From contig DAHXOG010000056.1 in assembly GCA_027364995.1 (NCBI GenBank), forward strand, positions 1 to 5,179: DNA of 5,179 bases. Reading direction: 5' to 3'. Shown in pieces: positions 1-4,274 of the stretch. Below the pieces are notes generated by a model, which saw only the letters and a list, made by a program, of their open reading frames with translations, was not told the origin of the DNA and did not search any database. Within the stretch, counting starts at the first letter, position 1, and the number at the start of each line of letters is the position of its first letter. This stretch comes from Candidatus Mancarchaeum sp. (GTDB lineage: Archaea > Micrarchaeota > Micrarchaeia > Micrarchaeales > Micrarchaeaceae). The position numbers and the translations under genes are program-made.

Positions 1-180
1 GAATATGCCAGAGATGTTTTGAATCTTGTTAAGGCAAACAGTTCGGAGTTTGATTCCTCCACGCCTGATCCAGTTATCGACATTCTTCCAGAACAGAAGG
101 ATGTTAAAGATATGGGGGGAACAATGACCTTGTTGTGCGTTAACAAGTGGTTTTCCACCGACATCAATGCATGCATATGA
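1..180 (+). pseudogene. pyrG: CTP synthase 3' fragment, prematurely ended
   Basis: Frame 1 is open from the window edge to a TGA at 178-180. It reads as part of the C-terminal glutamine amidotransferase domain of CTP synthase (UTP + ATP + glutamine to CTP): the strings [20 protein letters not shown] and DMGGTM match the conserved stretch N-STEFD-x-TPHPVIDLLPEQK-x-GGTMRLG in order and without gaps. Similarity stops right after GGTM (codon 124-126). The remaining 17 residues do not resemble the family, and the stop comes about 90 residues too early. The region that should carry the ERHRHRYE motif and the glutaminase His and Glu of the Cys-His-Glu triad (HPEF) is absent from this frame. A protein ending here could not use glutamine, so I call it broken. 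A sequencing or assembly frameshift near 126-150 is the main alternative. The 5' part lies outside the window. Confidence 0.72.
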
Positions 181-202
181 AATGCTGCTTTTCGGAGAAG
201 TT

Positions 203-257
203 TATATTTGGTTGGCAGGGCGCATCATAAGGACATACACATATATATATTTGGTTG
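203..257 (+). promoter_or_regulatory. Twin TATA boxes in a 12-bp direct repeat
   Basis: The 12-mer TATATTTGGTTG occurs exactly at 203-214 and 246-257, 43 bp apart start to start. Each copy starts with a TATA-like element; the second is extended upstream to ATATATATATATTT at about 239-252. With an archaeal spacing of roughly 25 bp from TATA centre to start site, the downstream copy would start transcription near 272, giving a leader of about 45 nt to the glycosyltransferase ATG at 318. The first copy would start near 230. Because the repeated part extends past the TATA box into GGTTG, it may be a regulator site as well as a promoter. This is a sequence-pattern call only. Confidence 0.4.
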
Positions 258-304
258 ATTCCACCAGAGGGTGTTTTAGAGTAGGTGTTGCATTGGCGCA
301 ATCC

Positions 305-309
305 GAAGG
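305..309 (+). promoter_or_regulatory. Weak ribosome binding site for the glycosyltransferase
   Basis: GAAGG ends 8 nt before the ATG at 318 and is a partial Shine-Dalgarno match. An in-frame TGA at 312-314 lies between it and the ATG, so the coding frame cannot extend further upstream and 318 is the first possible start. The ATG at 311 belongs to a different frame. Confidence 0.4.
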
Positions 310-317
310 CATGAAAC

Positions 318-1889
318 ATGATAACCTCAATAGACGACATAGCCGCAATTTATAACTCCGTCTGGATTGGCATTAATGCTTATAACGCATCCACCCTGCT
401 CAGGCGCAGGGATAGCAAAGGCAGCGCTGCTGTTGCTACTGATGAAGAATTGCAGGAGTTTAAGAACAGTAACATTGGCAGGCTTCCCAAGGCATCGGTG
501 CTTCTGCCGGCGTACAAGGAGAATGGAGTGCTGCAGGAATCAGTAGAGGCACTGGAGCGCTCGGACTACCCAAAAGGATCGTTCGAGGTGCTGGTACTGC
601 TGGAGAAGGGCGACTACGCCACACAAGAGGTCGCCGAGAAGCTCACCAAGAGGTTCGAGAACGTTAAGATGCTTATCATTGAAGAAGAAATTGCCGGCAA
701 GGGCAAGCCCAGGGCGCTGAACTACGGCCTGGCGAGAGCCTCGGGCAGCATAGTAGGTGTAGTAGACGCAGAGGACATAGTGGACAAGCGCATGCTGCTG
801 GAATCCGCATACATGATACAGGAGAGACATTATGACGCCGTGCAGGGAGTGCTCGACATGACCAATGAGGGAGACGGCTGGAAGAACATGATGCAAAGGG
901 CGGAGTACGGCTACTGGTACAACTACTACCTCCATGCGCTGCTGGCAGCCAAATACCCGATGCCGTTCGGAGGCACAACCAACTTCTTCAAGAAGGATGT
1001 GCTTCAGAAGCTGGGAGGCTGGGACTCAAAGAGCCTAACTGAGGACTTCGATCTAGGTCTGCGCTTCTTCAACAGCGGTGCAGGGTACGCCAGTTCCAGT
1101 TACAAGACAAAGAGGCTGGGCGAACAGCAATTACAGGGCATGCCTTTCAAGAGCGATATCTACACCGCGGAATTCTACAAGCAGCATGCCGCAGACTACT
1201 CTGGCACATCGCTTAGCGGGGCGCTAGGCAGCTACAATAGCAAGCGGGAGCTCGAGAATCAGAAGCTGATAAGGGGCAGCGGCGACAAGAATAGGGTTAC
1301 GATGATCAGCTCCATCACAAACGAGGAGTCACCTGTGACTACCAAGGCATGGCTTAGGCAGAGGACCAGGTGGCAGCAGGGCAAGATACAGGCAATGAGG
1401 AAAAACCTGAGGGATCCGCCTGAGGGTGTTTCAAAGAAGGTACACACGTTTATGGCCACGGTTCAGCCGCATATCGCTGTCATAAACATCACGGGAATAG
1501 CGATTACAGTGTATGCTTATCTCACTAACGCGCTTATAGAGCCGGTAAAGATATTGGCTGATTTAAACTTAGGCATGGTTGCAATATACGCCGCAATGAA
1601 CGGGGTAGGCTACCTTGACGCTACGGCACGTGAGAAGGAAACCATAAAATACAGGCGCACGAAGGCCGTCATAACTGCCGTGACCACGCCAGCGTATTGG
1701 GTAATGCAATGGGTTGCGGACCTGCGGGCCATGAAGCTTGAGTACATAGACGGATCTACGGCATGGGATAAGACCGAGCATTTGGGAAGGCATTTTAACG
1801 CTACAGCCAACGCAATGAGCAAGGAAGTCGAAGGGCAAAACACAGTGCAGGAGCAGGTGGACCTCAATAACCAAGAGGAAAAGCATTGA
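318..1889 (+). CDS. Family 2 glycosyltransferase, membrane-associated
   Basis: A 523-residue processive-type GT2 enzyme, expected to move a sugar from a nucleotide-sugar donor to a lipid or growing glycan at the cytoplasmic face of the membrane; donor and acceptor cannot be read from the sequence. The GT-A fold starts at VLLPAYKENG (61-70). GKGKPRALNYGL (127-138) is followed by the metal-binding DAED (150-153), GGTTNFFKKDVL (218-229), the catalytic TED (241-243), EES (336-338) and QRTRWQQG (348-355), the Q-x-x-R-W signature of cellulose/hyaluronan-synthase-like enzymes. About three membrane segments follow (roughly 386-408, 417-435, 449-468), then the usual closing AWDKTEH (482-488). The N-terminus has only one short apolar stretch (8-28). 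Between LGLRFFNSGAGY and VTMISSITNEES lies an extra polar segment of about 70 residues (257-326) that most relatives lack. The gene appears monocistronic, with twin TATA elements upstream and a T-run after the stop. GT2 assignment is firm; specificity unknown. Confidence 0.93.
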   Translation: MITSIDDIAAIYNSVWIGINAYNASTLLRRRDSKGSAAVATDEELQEFKNSNIGRLPKASVLLPAYKENGVLQESVEALERSDYPKGSFEVLVLLEKGDYATQEVAEKLTKRFENVKMLIIEEEIAGKGKPRALNYGLARASGSIVGVVDAEDIVDKRMLLESAYMIQERHYDAVQGVLDMTNEGDGWKNMMQRAEYGYWYNYYLHALLAAKYPMPFGGTTNFFKKDVLQKLGGWDSKSLTEDFDLGLRFFNSGAGYASSSYKTKRLGEQQLQGMPFKSDIYTAEFYKQHAADYSGTSLSGALGSYNSKRELENQKLIRGSGDKNRVTMISSITNEESPVTTKAWLRQRTRWQQGKIQAMRKNLRDPPEGVSKKVHTFMATVQPHIAVINITGIAITVYAYLTNALIEPVKILADLNLGMVAIYAAMNGVGYLDATAREKETIKYRRTKAVITAVTTPAYWVMQWVADLRAMKLEYIDGSTAWDKTEHLGRHFNATANAMSKEVEGQNTVQEQVDLNNQEEKH

Positions 1890-1913
1890 CGCGTTTGACG
1901 TTAGAGCCAGAGG

Positions 1914-1932
1914 CCATTTTTATATATTATTA
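1914..1932 (+). terminator. Archaeal T-rich terminator after the glycosyltransferase
   Basis: About 25 bp after the TGA at 1887-1889 a CC is followed by TTTTT (1916-1920) and then TATATATTATTA. Archaeal RNA polymerase stops at such oligo-T tracts without needing a hairpin. Assigned by position and composition only. Confidence 0.45.
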
Positions 1933-1996
1933 CAGGTGATCCATGCACTTGAGCCTCTGTCGATTTATGTTATTTTATATTATTAATTTATTCATG

Positions 1997-2026
1997 CTTA
2001 AAGATACTTAAAGATCACTTAAAGAT
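1997..2026 (+). repeat. Three phased CTTAAAGAT direct repeats
   Basis: CTTAAAGAT occurs perfectly at 1997-2005, 2007-2015 and 2018-2026. Start-to-start spacings are 10 and 11 bp, about one DNA helical turn, so all copies face the same side of the helix. They lie 53-82 bp upstream of the TATA box of the toxin-antitoxin operon, which fits an upstream activator or repressor array, or a short iteron-like cluster. The sequence names no binding protein. The related 10-mer ATACTTAAAG recurs downstream of the operon at 3615-3624. Confidence 0.7.
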
Positions 2027-2053
2027 AATACACGTACAGCACTGAGAAAGCAG

Positions 2054-2066
2054 TCTTGGCATTCTA
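2054..2066 (+). repeat. Left arm of a 13-bp inverted repeat flanking the AbiE module
   Basis: TCTTGGCATTCTA is the exact reverse complement of 3394-3406. The left arm lies 63 bp upstream of the toxin start codon. Identity ends sharply on both sides. Confidence 0.65.
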
Positions 2067-2078
2067 AATGAGGGATAT

Positions 2079-2093
2079 CGAAAGATATAAATA
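2079..2093 (+). promoter_or_regulatory. BRE/TATA promoter of the toxin-antitoxin operon
   Basis: The purine-rich CGAAAG (2079-2084) directly precedes ATATAAATA (2085-2093), a good archaeal BRE plus TATA-box pair. Transcription should start near 2114-2117, leaving a leader of only about 15 nt before the ATG at 2130. No good Shine-Dalgarno is visible in that leader. ATATC-GAAA-GATAT (2075-2088) forms a small inverted repeat around the BRE. Confidence 0.6.
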
Positions 2094-2101
2094 CCATTTA
2101 G

Positions 2102-2117
2102 TTATATAATTATATAA
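2102..2117 (+). promoter_or_regulatory. 16-bp perfect palindrome over the predicted start site, candidate operator
   Basis: Two head-to-tail copies of the self-complementary 8-mer TTATATAA make a perfect 16-bp palindrome. It sits between the TATA box and the toxin ATG, over the predicted transcription start. AbiEi antitoxins of known systems repress their own promoter by binding inverted repeats, so this is a natural candidate site. Alternatively, the left 8-mer (centre about 25 bp before the ATG) is itself a TATA box giving a leaderless toxin mRNA. AT-richness makes chance palindromes more likely here. Confidence 0.42.
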
Positions 2118-2129
2118 TTAAGTGGTATA

Positions 2130-2777
2130 ATGGATTTGCCCATAGGCAGCCTGCTGAAACGCCGTTCCGAGCTCGAGACTGCGAAGCTTGAGGATTCGGT
2201 TATGGATCTTCTAACGGGCATAACTGATCGAATGGCGCTGCACGGAGGCACAGCTGTATGGAGATGCTATGGCGGAAAAAGGTTCTCCACAGATATTGGC
2301 GCATACATATGGGATGCTGGCGTCCAGGAGAGGTTCATTCGCGGTGCACAGAAACTCGGCATAGAGGCCGCAAAGTTTAGGGAAAAAGGCGTCACATCCA
2401 TGCATGTCAGGAAGAACGGCACTGAGATAAGCATAGAGCAACGTAACGTTGAGAAGAATGCCGTGCTTGTGCCATACGAGCGCGTGGACGGGTCCAAGGT
2501 AAACATACTGGCGCTCTCTGCCGAGGACATGGTGCTAGAAAAGATTGCAGCTTACGATGGAAGGCGCGCATACAAAGACCTTTATGACATAACTGTGCTG
2601 CTCAACAGCGTGAAGGAGCGTTACACGGTTCACGAGGGGCTTGCTGATTTCATTGCCAAGGTTCCGGCTCCGGATGAGGGAGTACAGAGCTATTCGGAGT
2701 TCAGGTCAGTCATATATGCGGGTGTTGTACCCACATACCAACAGATGACTGAATTCATAAGGAGGTGGCTGATGTGA
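2130..2777 (+). CDS. AbiEii/AbiGii-family nucleotidyltransferase toxin
   Basis: This 215-residue protein belongs to the AbiEii (DUF1814, MenT-like) branch of the DNA polymerase beta nucleotidyltransferase fold, the toxin half of abortive-infection toxin-antitoxin systems. Studied members attach nucleotides to targets such as tRNA ends and stop growth. Visible family motifs are HGGTAVWRCYGG (38-49), KRFSTDI (50-56), the third-strand region EISIEQR (99-105), and SAEDMVLEKIAAYDGRR (130-146) with KDLYDI (149-154). The catalytic motif normally ends D-x-D; here D55 is followed by I56 and G57 (codon GGC), so the second metal-binding aspartate appears to be missing, a one-base difference from GAC. 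The toxin may be weakened or use another residue. The ATG at 2130 is the first start after an in-frame TAA at 2115, and the leader is short with no strong ribosome site. It is first in a two-gene operon and overlaps the antitoxin by 4 nt. Confidence 0.88.
   Translation: MDLPIGSLLKRRSELETAKLEDSVMDLLTGITDRMALHGGTAVWRCYGGKRFSTDIGAYIWDAGVQERFIRGAQKLGIEAAKFREKGVTSMHVRKNGTEISIEQRNVEKNAVLVPYERVDGSKVNILALSAEDMVLEKIAAYDGRRAYKDLYDITVLLNSVKERYTVHEGLADFIAKVPAPDEGVQSYSEFRSVIYAGVVPTYQQMTEFIRRWLM
2761..2767 (+). promoter_or_regulatory. Strong Shine-Dalgarno that fixes the antitoxin start
   Basis: GGAGGTG is a near-full complement of the archaeal 16S 3' end and lies 6 nt before the GTG at 2774. The alternative GTG at 2765 lies within this motif and would have no ribosome site, so 2774 is preferred. 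This is the strongest ribosome site in the window and lies inside the end of the toxin gene. Confidence 0.82.
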
Positions 2778-3388
2778 AGTATGGGGAATTTGTAAAGTAC
2801 TTCGATACTTTTCCCACATTCACGATGAGGGACGCCAGGCTCTTCCTGAAGAAGCACGGCGCATCGGATGATTACTGCAGGCTATTCATGCACAACATTA
2901 TCAAAGGCGGCAAAGTCTTCCGAATAGGCAGAGGCACATACACATTACATGATGATCCCATGCTGACAGGCTTCGCATGGTCGCCGTTCTACTATGGCAT
3001 GGAAACCGCGCTGACGCACTATGGTCTTTGGAACTACGTGACTCCTATAAGCATAATAACCTCAAAGCGCGTCAGAAAGCGTGAGATAACGCTCCTGGGC
3101 AGAAACGCAAAGGTAAGGCAGCTCTCGCGCAAGTACATGTTCGGCTACTCAATGGTAGAATACAGCGGCATGCACATACCAATGGCTAGTATAGAGAAGA
3201 CGCTCATTGATTCGGTGTATTTCCACGAAAGGTTCAGCAATGAGGTCATGGCAGCAATCATGAAGAGAATCGACAGAAAGGTGCTAGCGGATTACCTAAA
3301 GGTCTATCCACTTGTATTCAGACAGAGGTTCTTGAAGGGCATTGGCATAAAACTAACTGTAAATGCTGTGGCATCCTCTGACGAATAA
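2774..3388 (+). CDS. AbiEi-type antitoxin / winged-helix regulator
   Basis: A 204-residue protein of the AbiEi family (COG5340-type 'transcriptional regulator of viral defense'), partner of the upstream toxin. Residues 8-58 form the N-terminal winged helix: FTMRDARLFLKKHG, then DDYCRLFMHNIIKGGKVFRIGRG and TYTL, matching the usual ...RIgrGvYxL wing. The C-terminal antitoxin domain shows FYYGMETALTHYGLW (72-86), ISIITSKRVRKREI (92-105) and ASIEKTLIDSVYF (138-150), the counterpart of the family's iAsPEKALiDllY. The start is GTG at 2774, using the GGAGGTG six bases upstream; its GTGA overlaps the toxin's TGA by 4 nt, implying translational coupling. Classical abiE operons place the antitoxin first; here it is second, but with the better ribosome site, which may keep it in excess. 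It probably represses the operon promoter, as known AbiEi proteins do. Confidence 0.85.
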   Translation: MKYGEFVKYFDTFPTFTMRDARLFLKKHGASDDYCRLFMHNIIKGGKVFRIGRGTYTLHDDPMLTGFAWSPFYYGMETALTHYGLWNYVTPISIITSKRVRKREITLLGRNAKVRQLSRKYMFGYSMVEYSGMHIPMASIEKTLIDSVYFHERFSNEVMAAIMKRIDRKVLADYLKVYPLVFRQRFLKGIGIKLTVNAVASSDE

Positions 3389-3393
3389 ATTCG

Positions 3394-3406
3394 TAGAATG
3401 CCAAGA
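3394..3406 (-). repeat. Right arm of the 13-bp inverted repeat flanking the AbiE module
   Basis: TAGAATGCCAAGA, the exact reverse complement of 2054-2066, begins 6 bp after the antitoxin stop codon. With its partner it encloses the promoter and both genes. See the separate finding for interpretation. Confidence 0.65.
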
Positions 3407-3409
3407 TAG

Positions 3410-3440
3410 GTTTTAATATTTTACTTGTTGTTATTATATT
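3410..3440 (+). terminator. T-rich terminator after the AbiE operon
   Basis: G followed by TTTTAATATTTTA, then TTGTTGTTATTATATT, begins 22 bp after the antitoxin stop. It is a T-rich tract of the kind that ends archaeal transcripts. No hairpin is needed or seen directly before it. Confidence 0.4.
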
Positions 3441-3456
3441 ACGACATGCGCTATTC

Positions 3457-3514
3457 CATGGGTATGTCTACTACGTATTATTATGATTTGGGTAGGGCGA
3501 AAGCCCTACCTATG
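3457..3514 (+). ncRNA. Structured RNA candidate with a GAAA-tetraloop hairpin
   Basis: GGTAGGGC (3491-3498), GAAA (3499-3502) and GCCCTACC (3503-3510) form a perfect 8-bp stem closed by a GNRA tetraloop; a G-U and a U-A pair can extend it to 3489/3512. The loop is GNRA only when the plus strand is the RNA. Upstream, CATGGGTA (3457-3464) can pair with TACCTATG (3507-3514), with one G-U pair, and would break the hairpin, so two exclusive folds are possible. A TATA-like TTATTATATTA (3431-3441) could start a transcript near 3460. No known RNA family is recognised and no gene follows on this strand, so a free small RNA or a mobile-element end is more likely than a riboswitch. Boundaries are approximate. 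Confidence 0.35.
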
Positions 3515-3527
3515 TAAAGTTCTATAA

Positions 3528-3761
3528 GGCAGGTTTATCTCTTTCTATGATGAATCCTTGCAAATATTCCGCAAAAATGAAGTTGCAATAGATATGGCGC
3601 CCAGAATAAATGAAATACTTAAAGTTCCTGTAGATACATGAGTTATTGCGAAGAAATACTGGATATAAAAGTATGTCAAACGCCTTGTTGCATTTTCAAT
3701 AAGCATAGGAAAAGTCGGGCTTAGTAAAGAGCTATGTGGGCTTTTATTTAAATGGCAGGCT
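3528..3761 (+). pseudogene. Possible remnant of an unidentified gene with two stops
   Basis: In one plus-strand frame, after a TAA at 3525, 37 codons read like a folded protein (FYDESLQIFRKNEVAID, then APRINEILKVPVDT). The frame is then cut by TGA at 3639 and TAA at 3666 and continues with IAKKYWI, KYVKRLVAFSISIGKVG and LSKELCGLLF to about 3750. There is no credible start codon or ribosome site at the left end; an internal ATG at 3594 gives only 15 residues. Composition (charged and apolar residues in helical-looking runs) is more protein-like than the other frames, but I recognise no family. It may be a decayed gene or just chance in a non-coding spacer. Confidence 0.25.
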
Positions 3762-3770
3762 ATGGAGCGT

Positions 3771-4274
3771 TTAAGCGTTGTCGTTGTAGGCCTTGATTGC
3801 CTTGTCTATTATCTTGATGGCGTTGGCCTTGCCGCCGGCCTTGTGGACCTTTGTCCACCTGTTCTCCATGCCATCCTTGTTGTGCTCCAGCAGGTGCTTA
3901 AGCTCCTTCATCTTTTGCTTTCCTATGTCCTTTATGTCCCTGATGTGGCTGAAGGCTTCGTCGCTTGCATCTATGGCTATTATCTTGTTGTCTATGCCCT
4001 TGTCGTCCTCCACGTAGAGCAACCCTATTGGCTCTATGTCAATAGTATCTCCAAGCTTTATGTTGCTGCCTATCACAAAAACATCCAATGGGTCTCCATC
4101 CTCGCTCAATGTTCCGTTTATGAAGCCGTAATTGAACGGATAAGGCAATGGCAATGCGGTTTTCCTGGTGACCTTGAGCTTTCCTTCTTCCTCATTGAAA
4201 ACGCGCTTTACCCTTGAGCCTGTGACCATCTCTATATATCCTTTCAAGCCTTCCATAGACACACGGTTACGCAT
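3771..4274 (-). CDS. ppa: Family I inorganic pyrophosphatase
   Basis: A 167-residue soluble Mg-dependent enzyme that splits pyrophosphate into two phosphates, pulling nucleotide polymerisation and activation reactions forward. The family signature EDGDPLDVFV (58-67) supplies the three metal-binding aspartates D59, D61 and D64. YPFNYGFI (45-52) gives the two tyrosines (Y45, Y49), and VEDDKGIDNK (88-97) gives D90, D95 and K97. E15, K23 and R37 match the E. coli E20, K29 and R43 positions, and HNKDGMENRWTKV (131-143) the H-Y-K-D...WVKV region. By hand alignment two usual active-site residues differ: the E31 position is V25 and the Y141 position is N132. The length is slightly below the usual 170-180 residues. 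The ATG at 4274 lies inside the end of the upstream gene (8-nt overlap), so it is probably made by coupled translation; M7 (4256) is an alternative start. No clear Shine-Dalgarno is visible. Confidence 0.9.
   Translation of the reverse strand: MRNRVSMEGLKGYIEMVTGSRVKRVFNEEEGKLKVTRKTALPLPYPFNYGFINGTLSEDGDPLDVFVIGSNIKLGDTIDIEPIGLLYVEDDKGIDNKIIAIDASDEAFSHIRDIKDIGKQKMKELKHLLEHNKDGMENRWTKVHKAGGKANAIKIIDKAIKAYNDNA

Larger units (their letters stand above)
167..317 (+). other. Possible decayed pyrG tail in a shifted frame
   Basis: A short open frame from 167 overlaps the end of the pyrG fragment and runs to 355. It has no separate family match, but parts resemble the missing CTP synthase tail. AYE (173-181) is followed six residues later by EVY, the same spacing as AY...EVY before ERHRHRY in archaeal PyrG as I recall it. 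FRVGVALAQSEGMK near 272-316 resembles FFVGVQFHPEFK. The AYE codon lies 49 nt after the GGTM methionine, where about 45 nt is expected, consistent with a small frameshifting indel. The ERHRHRYE core is not preserved and about 20 codons would be missing. The match is weak and rests on a remembered family sequence; chance resemblance is possible. The stretch also serves as the glycosyltransferase leader. Confidence 0.35.
3389..3770. other. Gene-poor spacer between convergent operons
   Basis: This 382-bp stretch separates the plus-strand AbiE operon from the minus-strand pyrophosphatase, which converge on it. It holds the right inverted-repeat arm, a T-rich terminator, the GAAA-loop hairpin and the broken protein-like frame listed separately. 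I see no intact gene of meaningful length on either strand, and no tRNA. There is no convincing T-run terminator for the minus-strand operon close to its stop at 3771; the nearest minus-strand T-runs are short (around 3709-3712 and 3573-3577). Confidence 0.6.

Noticed and set aside
540..978. Long minus-strand open frames inside the glycosyltransferase
   Set aside because: They are Cys/Ser/Leu-rich shadow frames with no promoter or ribosome site, opposite strongly conserved GT2 motifs.
1908..1959. CAGAGGC / GCCTCTG inverted repeat after the glycosyltransferase
   Set aside because: Only 7 bp with a 38-base AT-rich spacer; the T-run inside it explains termination better.
3547..3553. ATGATGA, a perfect box C motif of C/D-box guide RNAs
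   Set aside because: No CTGA box D follows at a sensible distance and no terminal stem brackets it; the motif alone is common by chance.
3762..4217. 151-codon plus-strand open frame across the pyrophosphatase gene
   Set aside because: It is antisense to a clear pyrophosphatase with an intact catalytic signature, and its low-complexity Leu/Val/Tyr content is typical of a shadow frame.
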